This document shows positions 1 to 8,964 of a stretch of 64,000 nucleotides of DNA, in pieces. This DNA is from an uncultured Roseicyclus sp. (GTDB lineage Bacteria; Pseudomonadota; Alphaproteobacteria; Rhodobacterales; Rhodobacteraceae): assembly GCA_937139335.1 (NCBI GenBank), contig CAKZPN010000049.1, positions 24,225-88,224 of the forward strand, in the 5' to 3' direction. Under the pieces are notes generated by a model. That model worked only from the letters and a program-made list of their open reading frames with translations, did not search any database and was not told the origin of the DNA. The position numbers were made by a program, and so were the translations under genes. Numbering within the stretch: position 1 is the first letter of the stretch; each line of letters starts with the position of its first letter.

Positions 1-1339
1 GACCCTCGGCCCGCATCTCGTATTCGTCGAAGCCGCGCGCGATCATGCGGGCCAGCGGCCGACCCTCCTGCAGGATTTCGAACCCGGCGCCGGTGCAGCG
101 GGTGACGCCGGGAAACTGCGCGGCGACCCGACGCTCGAGGGCCTTCAGGTCGGCCTCCGACATGTCGAAATCGCGCAGGATCTCGGCGTTGGCGATGCGG
201 AACTCGCACATCAGCATCTCGATCATGCGGGCGCGCAGACGGTCCTGCCCCTTGAAGGCGTGGCCGCGCCCGGTGGCAGGCTCGCCCGCGCGGACATGTC
301 TCTGATAGGCGGCGGTGGCGCTGGCGTTCTGAGCGTAGCCTTGCGGAAACCGCGAGATGGCCGAGGCGCCGAGGCCGATCAGCACCTCGCAACTGTCGTC
401 GGTGTAGCCCTGGAAATTGCGCCGCAAATGCCCGGTGCGCGCGGCGACCGCCATGCTGTCGTCGGGCTTGGCGAAATGGTCGATGCCGATTTCCCGGTAC
501 TGGTCCCACAGGAACAGGTTCCGCGCCGTCTCGAACAGGTGCAACCGCTGCTCTGACATCGGCAGCGCGTCGGTGGGGATCATCGCCTGCCGCTTGGCCA
601 TCCATGGCACATGCGCGTAGCCGTAAAGCGCGACCCGGTCGGGTGCGAGCGACAGCAGCATCTGGACCGAGTCGGAAATGCGCTCCTGGCTCTGGTTCGG
701 CAGACCGAAGAGGATGTCGGCGTTCAGCGAATGGATACCGGCGGCTCGCAGCGCCTCGACCGCCGCGCGCGTCACCTCGTAGCTCTGGATGCGGCCGATG
801 ATCTGCTGAATGTCCGGGTCGAAATCCTGCACCCCGATGGAGGCGCGGTTCATCCCCGCCTCGGCCAGCGCGCCGATGCGGGCGCCGTCGATCTCGTTGG
901 GGTCGATCTCCACCGAGAATTCCAGATCTTTCGCCAAGGTGACGGAGGACCGGATCGTGTCGGTCAGATCGGTCATCATCGCCGCCGACAGCAGCGTGGG
1001 CGTGCCGCCGCCCAGGTGCAGCCGCGCGACCTCCACCCCTTCGGGAAGCAGCCGGCCCACCGCCGCGATCTCGAGCTTCAGGCTCTCGACATAGGCCAGC
1101 ACCGGCGCGTCGGATTGGACGCCCTGCGTGCGGCAGGCGCAGAACCAGCAGAGTCTGCGGCAGAACGGCACATGGAGGTAGAGCGAAATGCGCGCGCCGG
1201 ACGGAATTGCGCGAAGCCAGTCAAGAAAAACAGGGCCGGACACGTCGTTGGAGAATTTCGTGGCCGGCGGGTAGCTCGTGTATCTCGGGACTTTCGCGTC
1301 GAAAAGGCCAAGGCGGCGAAGTTGATTGACGTGTTCCAT
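1..1339 (-). CDS. hemN: oxygen-independent coproporphyrinogen III oxidase (3' end outside window)
   Basis: Radical-SAM enzyme of anaerobic heme synthesis that decarboxylates coproporphyrinogen III to protoporphyrinogen IX in the cytoplasm. The minus-strand frame opens at the ATG at 1339 and stays open for 446 codons to the window edge, close to the usual length of about 450, so only the last few residues are missing. The N-terminus has the family signature YTSYPPA, and further on a C-X3-C-X2-C-X-C cluster motif (CRRLCWFCAC), followed by a GGGTP SAM-binding motif. It is divergent from fnrL, and the gap holds a perfect FNR box. This fits the known need for oxygen-independent heme synthesis while the cbb3 oxidase is made at low oxygen. 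Confidence 0.95.
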   Translation of the reverse strand, partial: MEHVNQLRRLGLFDAKVPRYTSYPPATKFSNDVSGPVFLDWLRAIPSGARISLYLHVPFCRRLCWFCACRTQGVQSDAPVLAYVESLKLEIAAVGRLLPEGVEVARLHLGGGTPTLLSAAMMTDLTDTIRSSVTLAKDLEFSVEIDPNEIDGARIGALAEAGMNRASIGVQDFDPDIQQIIGRIQSYEVTRAAVEALRAAGIHSLNADILFGLPNQSQERISDSVQMLLSLAPDRVALYGYAHVPWMAKRQAMIPTDALPMSEQRLHLFETARNLFLWDQYREIGIDHFAKPDDSMAVAARTGHLRRNFQGYTDDSCEVLIGLGASAISRFPQGYAQNASATAAYQRHVRAGEPATGRGHAFKGQDRLRARMIEMLMCEFRIANAEILRDFDMSEADLKALERRVAAQFPGVTRCTGAGFEILQEGRPLARMIARGFDEYEMRAEG

Positions 1340-1375
1340 TGTTGTACTGCTAGGAAGGAAACGCGCTTCTTGACC

Positions 1376-1389
1376 TTGATCTGGATCAA
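1376..1389. promoter_or_regulatory. FNR box between hemN and fnrL
   Basis: TTGATCTGGATCAA is a perfect match to the FNR consensus TTGAT-N4-ATCAA. It lies 36 bp upstream of the hemN ATG and 39 bp upstream of the fnrL GTG, so it could activate hemN, autoregulate fnrL, or both. The position is read directly; the regulatory role is inferred from known FnrL regulons. Confidence 0.9.
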
Positions 1390-1428
1390 GCGAGCCCTGA
1401 CCGCCGACAGGCAGGAGGGACGACTTTC

Positions 1429-2172
1429 GTGGCACAACGACAGATGGCATTCCCGCAGGCCGACTGCTCGGAATGTCCGATCCGGTATCGCGCCGTCTGC
1501 GCGCATTGCGAGGGCGACGAGCTGAACCAGCTCGAGGCGATCAAGTATTATCGCAATTACGCGGCAGGACAGACCATCGTCTGGGCCGGCGACCGGATGG
1601 ATTTCGTGGCCTCTGTCGTGCATGGCGTTGCCGCCCTGACCCAGACCATGGAAGACGGGCGCAGGCAGATGGTGGGCCTGCTCCTGCCGTCCGATTTCCT
1701 GGGCCGCCCGAATCGCGAACACGCCACCTTCGACGTCACCGCGACGACCGATCTGCAATTGTGCTGCTTCCGTCGGCAACCGTTCCAGGACCTGCTGTCG
1801 AACACGCACCATGTCAGTAAGCGCCTGCTGGAAATGACGCTCGACGAGCTTGATGCCGCGCGCGAATGGATGCTGCTTCTGGGCCGCAAGACGGCACGCG
1901 AGAAGATCGCGAGCTTCCTGTCGATCATCGTGCGGCGCGACGCGACGATTCAGCAATTCGCGAAAGGCGGCGCGCTGGCTTTCGACCTGCCGCTGACGCG
2001 CGAGGCGATGGCAGATTACCTCGGCCTGACGCTGGAGACGGTGAGTCGCCAGATGTCGAGCCTGAAGAAGGACGGCGTGATCCGGCTGGAAGGCAAGCGG
2101 CACATCGTGATCCCCGATTTCGATGCGCTGATGCACGAGACCGGCGACGATTCCGATGGCGGTGTCTACTAG
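1429..2172 (+). CDS. fnrL: Crp/Fnr-family oxygen sensor-regulator FnrL
   Basis: Global activator of microaerobic and anaerobic genes that senses oxygen through a [4Fe-4S] cluster. The GTG start at 1429 is chosen because AGGAGGGA (1413-1420) sits 8 nt upstream. The 247-residue protein has the cluster cysteines C13, C16, C24, C27 and C112/C113, a cyclic-nucleotide-binding-like beta-barrel (about 45-130), a dimer helix, and a C-terminal helix-turn-helix (about 190-216) carrying the ETVSR recognition motif that reads TTGAT half-sites. Four FNR boxes occur within 6 kb (upstream of hemN/fnrL, usp/ccoN and ccoG), which makes this the obvious local regulator. Confidence 0.96.
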   Translation: MAQRQMAFPQADCSECPIRYRAVCAHCEGDELNQLEAIKYYRNYAAGQTIVWAGDRMDFVASVVHGVAALTQTMEDGRRQMVGLLLPSDFLGRPNREHATFDVTATTDLQLCCFRRQPFQDLLSNTHHVSKRLLEMTLDELDAAREWMLLLGRKTAREKIASFLSIIVRRDATIQQFAKGGALAFDLPLTREAMADYLGLTLETVSRQMSSLKKDGVIRLEGKRHIVIPDFDALMHETGDDSDGGVY

Positions 2173-2198
2173 CCTTTAGGCGAAAACCCGAAGATGAA

Positions 2199-2221
2199 AA
2201 CGCCCCGCAATGCGGGGCGTT
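2199..2221. terminator. bidirectional terminator between fnrL and usp
   Basis: A 10-bp perfect stem (AACGCCCCGC / GCGGGGCGTT) with a 3-nt loop lies 26 bp after the fnrL stop and just beyond the usp stop, between these convergent genes. A-rich and T-rich flanks are modest, but the position suits termination from both sides. Confidence 0.75.
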
Positions 2222-2238
2222 CGCGTTTCTGGTGCAAC

Positions 2239-3078
2239 CTAGTGCGCCATGAAGACCGGCACCTTGGCGTGTTCCAGCATGTTGCGCGTGGCCCCGCCGA
2301 GGATCGCCTCGCGGAACCGCGAGTGGCCGTAGGCGCCCATCACCAGCATGTCGGCGCCGGTGTCCGCGACATGGCGGGTCAGAACCTCGGACACGCGGGG
2401 CAGGGTCTGGGCCAGGATCGTCACCTCGACGTTCACACCATGGCGCGCAAGCATCTTGGACAGTTCCGCGCCCGGATCGGACGAGTCGGCGCTGTGCCGG
2501 TCCGGCGCGATGATCACGACATTCACGACTTCGGCCGATTGCAGCATCGGCATGGCGCGGCGGATCGCGGCCATCGCCTCGTTCGATTCGTTCCAGCCCA
2601 CAACGACCCGCTTGGGCTTGCAGGTGGAGGACACGCCGTCGGCCAGCACGATCACCGGGGTCTGGCCCTGGAACATGGCGGCCTCGACCACCACGGGCGC
2701 ATCCGAATAGCGGCCTTCGCCATAGGGCTTCGGCAAGATCACCAGGTCGGCGAAGCGCGCGCGCCGCGCCACCAGCCCGCCGACGGAGGCCGATTGTGCG
2801 ACCAGCGCGTCAAGGCCCCAGGACAGGTCGCTGCGGCTCAGTTCCGTCCGCGCCGCGGCTTCAATCTCGGTCGCGTCGTTCTTGGCCTGAACGATGGTTT
2901 CGTCGTGCATCAGCGCCGTGGCGCCGGCGAAATAATAGCCGGTCTGGGTGCGGTCGATGCCGAGGCAGAGCACGTCGAGATGAGCACCTGCTTCGGCCGC
3001 AAGCGGAATTGCGGCGCCGAGAACCGGCGCAACCTCCGCCGCGTCCGTAAGGATCGTCAGCATGGATTTGTAGGACAC
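2239..3078 (-). CDS. universal stress protein, tandem UspA domains
   Basis: A 279-residue cytoplasmic UspA-superfamily protein. The C-terminal domain (about 150-279) has VVGWNES and the glycine-rich nucleotide-binding signature [18 protein letters not shown]. The N-terminal half (about 1-140) is a degenerate Usp domain. The family includes ATP-binding and stress-induced proteins of mostly unknown molecular role. It is divergent from ccoN, and the shared 200-bp control region holds two FNR boxes 61 and 93 bp upstream of the usp ATG, so low-oxygen control is likely. A usp gene at this place is common in Rhodobacterales. Confidence 0.92.
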   Translation of the reverse strand: MSYKSMLTILTDAAEVAPVLGAAIPLAAEAGAHLDVLCLGIDRTQTGYYFAGATALMHDETIVQAKNDATEIEAAARTELSRSDLSWGLDALVAQSASVGGLVARRARFADLVILPKPYGEGRYSDAPVVVEAAMFQGQTPVIVLADGVSSTCKPKRVVVGWNESNEAMAAIRRAMPMLQSAEVVNVVIIAPDRHSADSSDPGAELSKMLARHGVNVEVTILAQTLPRVSEVLTRHVADTGADMLVMGAYGHSRFREAILGGATRNMLEHAKVPVFMAH

Positions 3079-3138
3079 GAAGAACCCTCCCTCTGTTGGG
3101 CTACGCTACACGTCTAGATGCGGTCAATGTGAGGTGCC

Positions 3139-3152
3139 TTGACCTGCATCAA
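3139..3152. promoter_or_regulatory. FNR box 1, usp/ccoN control region
   Basis: TTGACCTGCATCAA matches the FNR consensus with C in place of T at position 5. It is 61 bp from the usp start codon and 127 bp from the ccoN start codon. Confidence 0.85.
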
Positions 3153-3170
3153 AAGGGCCGAGCATTGCAT

Positions 3171-3184
3171 TTGACATGGATCAA
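3171..3184. promoter_or_regulatory. FNR box 2, usp/ccoN control region
   Basis: TTGACATGGATCAA lies exactly 32 bp (about three helical turns) from box 1 and 95 bp before the ccoN ATG. The paired arrangement suggests that one box serves each divergent promoter, or that bound dimers cooperate. Confidence 0.85.
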
Positions 3185-3278
3185 GGCCTTCGCCCGCTGC
3201 TTCCGCGATGTGGGGACAGATGGAACAGCTCCGGACGGCTTTCCGAGTCGGAACCGGGGCATGACGAAGGGACGATCA

Positions 3279-4880
<1,602 letters not shown>

Positions 4881-4893
4881 GGAGGGCCGGCAG

Positions 4894-5613
4894 ATGGCAC
4901 TTGAAAGTCACCAGAAGATCGAACGGAACGCGACCCTCCTCCTGACGCTCAGTTTCCTGGTCGTCACGGTCGGGGGCATCGTGGAAATCGCGCCGCTCTT
5001 CTACCTCGAGAACACGATCGAGGATGTGGACGGGATGCGTCCCTATTCGCCGCTGGAACTGGCGGGGCGGGAAGTCTTCATTCGGGAAGGCTGCTATAAC
5101 TGTCACAGCCAGATGATCCGGCCGATGCGCGACGAGGTGGAACGCTACGGGCACTACAGCCTCGCGGCCGAAAGCCAGTATGACCACCCGTTCCAGTGGG
5201 GCTCGAAGCGCACCGGGCCGGATCTGGCCCGCGTCGGCGGCCGCTACTCGGACGCCTGGCACGTGGACCACTTTACCGACCCGCAATCGGTGGTGCCGGA
5301 GTCGGTGATGCCGGCCTACGCCTTCCTCGCCGACAACATCCTGCGGCCGACCTACATCGTCGACCTGATGCGGACGCACCGGTTGGTGGGCGTGCCCTAT
5401 ACCGACGAGATGCTGGAAATGGCGCGGGAGGACTTCATCCAGCAGGCGACCGATTTCGGCGACCCTGGCGTGGTCGACCGCTACCCCGGCGCGCAACAGC
5501 GCGATTTCGACGGGCAGCCCGAAGTCACCGAGATGGATGCGCTGATCGCCTACATGCAGATGTTGGGAACGCTGGTCGATTTCTCGACCTTCACACCCGA
5601 CGAAAGCCGCTGA
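4894..5613 (+). CDS. ccoO: cbb3-type cytochrome c oxidase subunit II (mono-heme)
   Basis: Membrane-anchored c-type cytochrome that passes electrons from CcoP to the CcoN catalytic site. The ATG at 4894 follows GGAGG (4881-4885) and lies 13 bp after the ccoN stop. The 239-residue protein has one N-terminal membrane helix (about 15-37) and a periplasmic domain with the single heme-binding motif C67-YN-C70-H71 followed by the conserved [10 protein letters not shown]. Second gene of the ccoNOQP operon. Confidence 0.97.
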   Translation: MALESHQKIERNATLLLTLSFLVVTVGGIVEIAPLFYLENTIEDVDGMRPYSPLELAGREVFIREGCYNCHSQMIRPMRDEVERYGHYSLAAESQYDHPFQWGSKRTGPDLARVGGRYSDAWHVDHFTDPQSVVPESVMPAYAFLADNILRPTYIVDLMRTHRLVGVPYTDEMLEMAREDFIQQATDFGDPGVVDRYPGAQQRDFDGQPEVTEMDALIAYMQMLGTLVDFSTFTPDESR

Positions 5614-5627
5614 GGGGGGCCTGACAG

Positions 5628-5846
5628 ATGGAAGACTCCTACAGCATCATGCGGATCTTCGCAGGCAGCTGGGGCCTGGTGTTCATGTTCACCGCCTTTC
5701 TCGCGGTGATCGTGTTCACGCTGCGCCCCGGCAGCCGGTCGACGCATCGCGACATCGCCAACATCCCCTTCCGCCATGACGACCGGCCAGCGGGCGACAC
5801 GGACACGCCGGAACAGACCCGCCAGATCAAGGAGGCGCGGCAATGA
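5628..5846 (+). CDS. ccoQ: cbb3-type cytochrome c oxidase small subunit CcoQ
   Basis: A 72-residue protein with a single membrane helix (about 15-33, WGLVFMFTAFLAVIVF) and a short charged cytoplasmic tail, typical of CcoQ/FixQ, which stabilises the cbb3 complex. It sits between ccoO and ccoP as usual, and its stop overlaps the ccoP start by 4 nt (ATGA). Sequence conservation is low in this family, so operon position carries much of the call. Confidence 0.93.
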   Translation: MEDSYSIMRIFAGSWGLVFMFTAFLAVIVFTLRPGSRSTHRDIANIPFRHDDRPAGDTDTPEQTRQIKEARQ

Positions 5847-6757
5847 GCGACCACAAGAACACGCACCCCGAAGAGCAGAAGCTGCTGGACGGCGACCCCG
5901 ACACTACGGGCCACGTCTGGGACGGGATCAAGGAATTCAACAACCCGTTGCCGCGCTGGTGGCTCTGGACGCTTTACGGCACCATCGTCTGGGCCGTGGT
6001 CTACACCGTTCTCTACCCGGCTTGGCCGCTGGTGAACGGCGCGACGCCCGGTCTCCTGGGCTTTTCGACACGAGAAAACGTGGCTTCGGACATCCTGCGC
6101 TTCGAGGAGATGAACGCCGATCTCCGGACCCAGATCACCGAGGTGGAGCTGGCCGCGATCACACCGGACCGGAGCCCGGACCTCTACAACTACGCGATCC
6201 AGGGCGGGGCCGCGACCTTTGCGACCTGGTGCTCGCAATGCCACGGGTCGGGTGCGGCCGGTGTGCAGGCCTCGGGCTATCCGAACCTGCTCGACGATGA
6301 CTGGCTCTGGGGTGGAACGATCGACGACATCCACTTCACGATCAGCCATGGCATCCGCAACGAGGATGATCTGGATGCCCACTACTCCGAGATGACCGCC
6401 TTCGAAGGCATCCTGTCGGACGAGGAAATCGCCTCGGTCGTGCAGTATGTCCGAAACATCTCGGGGCAGGAGCATGACGCGGAGCTGGCCTCGGCCGGTG
6501 AGACCGTCTTCCTCGACAACTGCGCCGCCTGCCACCTCGACGACGGCACCGGCGACCGGTTCCTCGGGGCTCCGAACCTGACCGACGCGATCTGGCTTTA
6601 TGGCGGGTCGGAAGAGGCCATCGAATACACGGTGCGCAATTCCCGCTTCGGCATCATGCCGCCGTGGTCCGCCGACGCGTCACCGGCCGGCCGCCTGTCC
6701 GAGGCCGAGATCCGTTCGGTCGCGGTTTACGTTCACTCCCTGGGCGGCGGCGAATAG
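5843..6757 (+). CDS. ccoP: cbb3-type cytochrome c oxidase subunit III (di-heme)
   Basis: Membrane-anchored di-heme cytochrome c that receives electrons from soluble cytochromes and feeds the oxidase. The 304-residue protein has an N-terminal cytoplasmic stretch with the GHVWDGIKEFNNPLP signature, one membrane helix (about 40-62), and two cytochrome c domains with C130-SQ-C133-H134 and C227-AA-C230-H231. The start overlaps ccoQ (ATGA), which suggests translational coupling. Last gene of ccoNOQP. Confidence 0.97.
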   Translation: MSDHKNTHPEEQKLLDGDPDTTGHVWDGIKEFNNPLPRWWLWTLYGTIVWAVVYTVLYPAWPLVNGATPGLLGFSTRENVASDILRFEEMNADLRTQITEVELAAITPDRSPDLYNYAIQGGAATFATWCSQCHGSGAAGVQASGYPNLLDDDWLWGGTIDDIHFTISHGIRNEDDLDAHYSEMTAFEGILSDEEIASVVQYVRNISGQEHDAELASAGETVFLDNCAACHLDDGTGDRFLGAPNLTDAIWLYGGSEEAIEYTVRNSRFGIMPPWSADASPAGRLSEAEIRSVAVYVHSLGGGE

Positions 6758-6767
6758 CCGCCCAGGG
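6738..6767 (+). terminator. hairpin overlapping the ccoP stop codon
   Basis: An 11-bp perfect stem (CCCTGGGCGGC / GCCGCCCAGGG) spans the ccoP stop codon. There is no T-run after it, so it may be a processing or mRNA-stability structure at the end of ccoNOQP instead of a classical terminator. Confidence 0.5.
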
Positions 6768-6802
6768 AAGATGTTCCGTCGGCCCCTCCCGGTCGGCGGA
6801 AT

Positions 6803-6849
6803 GGCACCGGTCTCGGTCCTGTTCGCGCGTTTCCAACGAGACCGGTGCC
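6803..6849. terminator. long inverted repeat between ccoNOQP and ccoGHIS
   Basis: Perfect 13-bp arms (GGCACCGGTCTCG at 6803-6815 and its complement at 6837-6849) with a 21-nt loop. The location between the two cco operons suggests a transcription barrier, but no T-run follows. Confidence 0.5.
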
Positions 6850-6959
6850 TCACCTTAGCTCGCCCCGCCGCCTCCGCAAAGGCGTGTGGGGCGATGCGCC
6901 GTTCGGCCAAGGCCTGCGACAGTATGTGACAAGGTCAACTACCTTGCATCCGGTCAGGG

Positions 6960-6973
6960 TTGATCCACGTCAA
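6960..6973. promoter_or_regulatory. FNR box upstream of ccoG
   Basis: TTGATCCACGTCAA matches the FNR consensus (TTGAT-N4-GTCAA) and lies 70 bp before the ccoG ATG, which suggests that ccoGHIS has its own oxygen-controlled promoter. Confidence 0.85.
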
Positions 6974-7043
6974 GGAGGGTTCGGTTTCTGCACCCTAGAA
7001 TGATTTTGCGCAGGACCACCCACTACCCAGGAGCGACATCGTC

Positions 7044-8465
7044 ATGAGTGCCACGGAAGAGCCGCAGAAGCTCTACGCCGCGCGTGAGCCGGTATTTCCC
7101 AAGCGAGTCTCGGGACGGTTCCGCAACCTCAAGTGGCTGATCATGCTGGTGACGCTCGGCATCTATTACGTCACGCCCTGGATCCGCTGGGACCGCGGGC
7201 CGGAGCTGCCGAGCCAGGCCGTCCTGCTCGACCTCGCGAATCGGCGCTTCTTCTTCTTCTGGATCGAGATCTGGCCGCACGAATTCTACTTTGTCGCCGG
7301 CCTTCTCATCATGGCGGGGCTCGGCCTCTTCCTCTTCACCTCGGCGCTCGGCCGGGTGTGGTGCGGCTATTCCTGCCCGCAGACGGTCTGGACCGACCTG
7401 TTCTTCACCGTCGAACGCTGGATCGAGGGCGACCGCAACGCGCGCCTGCGTCTGTGGAACGCCCGGTGGGATCTCCGCAAGATGCGGCTTCGGGTCACGA
7501 AATGGGTGGTCTGGCTGCTGATCGCGGTGGCGACCGGCGGGGCCTGGGTGTTCTACTTTGCCGATGCGCCGACGCTGCTGGTGCAGCTTGTCACCGGGCA
7601 GGCGGCCTCGGTCGCCTATGTGACCATCGGCATCCTCACCGCCACGACCTTCGTCTTCGGCGGCTTCATGCGCGAACAGATCTGCATCTACGCCTGCCCC
7701 TGGCCGCGCATCCAGGCCGCGATGATGGACGAGGACACGATCACCGTGGCCTATCGCGACTGGCGCGGCGAGCCGCGCGGACGCGGCAAGGACCGCACGG
7801 CACTGGGCGACTGCATCGACTGCAACGCCTGCGTGAACGTCTGCCCGGTGGGCATCGACATCCGCGACGGCCAACAGCTGGAATGCATCACCTGTGCGCT
7901 CTGCATCGACGCCTGCGACGACATCATGGCCAAGGTCGGCAAGCCGCGCGGGCTGATCGACTACATGGCGCTGACCGACGAGGCACATGAGCGCGCCGGC
8001 AAGCCGACCGTCAATGTCTGGAAGCACATCTTCCGCCTGCGCACGATCATCTACACCGCGCTGTGGTCGACCATCGGCATCGGCCTGACCGTGCTTCTGT
8101 TCGTCCGGTCCGACATCGACATGACCGTCGCCCCGGTGCGCAACCCGCAGTACGTGGTGCTGTCGGACGGCTCCATCCGCAACACCTACGACGTGCGGAT
8201 CCGCAACATGACCCATGACGAAAGCGCCTTCGCGATCACGCTTGTCTCGGACGCGCCGTTTGACTTGGAGCTTGAGGGGCAGCCGGGTAACAGTGTCAGC
8301 GTCCCGCTCAACAGCACCCACCTGCAGCGGGTCTATGTCATCGCCCCGCCGGAGAGCGAAGCCGCCGGCCGCGAGCGCACCGATTTCCGGTTCTGGGTCG
8401 AAGACCTCAGCACCAACACGCGGTCCTACACCGACACCACCTTCTTCGGGAGAGAGACGGAATGA
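7044..8465 (+). CDS. ccoG: cbb3 oxidase assembly iron-sulfur protein CcoG (RdxB/FixG)
   Basis: Membrane iron-sulfur protein of cbb3 oxidase maturation; family members reduce copper for delivery to the oxidase. The 473-residue protein has about five membrane helices, an early CGYSCPQTVW motif, CPWPRIQ, and a di-cluster ferredoxin domain with C257-IDC-NAC-VNVCP and C281-ITC-ALC-IDAC. The C-terminal 130 residues form an Ig-like periplasmic domain. Its stop overlaps the ccoH start by 4 nt. First gene of ccoGHIS, with an FNR box upstream. Confidence 0.96.
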   Translation: MSATEEPQKLYAAREPVFPKRVSGRFRNLKWLIMLVTLGIYYVTPWIRWDRGPELPSQAVLLDLANRRFFFFWIEIWPHEFYFVAGLLIMAGLGLFLFTSALGRVWCGYSCPQTVWTDLFFTVERWIEGDRNARLRLWNARWDLRKMRLRVTKWVVWLLIAVATGGAWVFYFADAPTLLVQLVTGQAASVAYVTIGILTATTFVFGGFMREQICIYACPWPRIQAAMMDEDTITVAYRDWRGEPRGRGKDRTALGDCIDCNACVNVCPVGIDIRDGQQLECITCALCIDACDDIMAKVGKPRGLIDYMALTDEAHERAGKPTVNVWKHIFRLRTIIYTALWSTIGIGLTVLLFVRSDIDMTVAPVRNPQYVVLSDGSIRNTYDVRIRNMTHDESAFAITLVSDAPFDLELEGQPGNSVSVPLNSTHLQRVYVIAPPESEAAGRERTDFRFWVEDLSTNTRSYTDTTFFGRETE

Positions 8466-8947
8466 CTGTCGACATCGAACCGCAAGACACCGGCCGCAAG
8501 CTGACCGGGGGCCATGTCCTGGCGATCTTCGTGGGCTGTTTCGGGGTGATCCTCGGGGTCAACCTGTTTATGGCCTACAGTGCCGTGTCGACCTTCCCCG
8601 GCCTGGAAGTGTCGTCGAGCTACGCCGACAGCCAGACCTTCGACGACCGCCGCCTCGCGCAAGAGGCGCTGGGATGGACCGCGAGCGTCGAAGTCCCAGG
8701 CGACGGCACGCTGATCCTGCATCTCGTGAACGCGACCGGACAGCCCGTCGCCCCGGCCGAGCTGACCGCGCTCCTTACCCGGCCCACCAACCGCGAGGAG
8801 GACCAGGTGCTGGACTTCACGCGGGTAAACGGCGCCTTCGTCGCCCCGGCCCATATCGGCGACGGGCAATGGCGCCTGCGCCTGACCGGCACGGCGCGCG
8901 ACGGCACCGACTACCGCCACAACATCACCTTCCGCCATTTCGACTGA
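8462..8947 (+). CDS. ccoH: cbb3 oxidase assembly protein CcoH (FixH)
   Basis: A 161-residue protein with one N-terminal membrane helix (about 17-40, HVLAIFVGCFGVILGVNLFMAY) and a periplasmic beta-rich domain, typical of FixH/CcoH, which associates with the cbb3 complex during assembly. It is coupled to ccoG by an ATGA overlap and ends 17 bp before the ccoI start. Confidence 0.94.
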   Translation: MTVDIEPQDTGRKLTGGHVLAIFVGCFGVILGVNLFMAYSAVSTFPGLEVSSSYADSQTFDDRRLAQEALGWTASVEVPGDGTLILHLVNATGQPVAPAELTALLTRPTNREEDQVLDFTRVNGAFVAPAHIGDGQWRLRLTGTARDGTDYRHNITFRHFD

Positions 8948-8964
8948 GGCTCGATGACCGCCAG

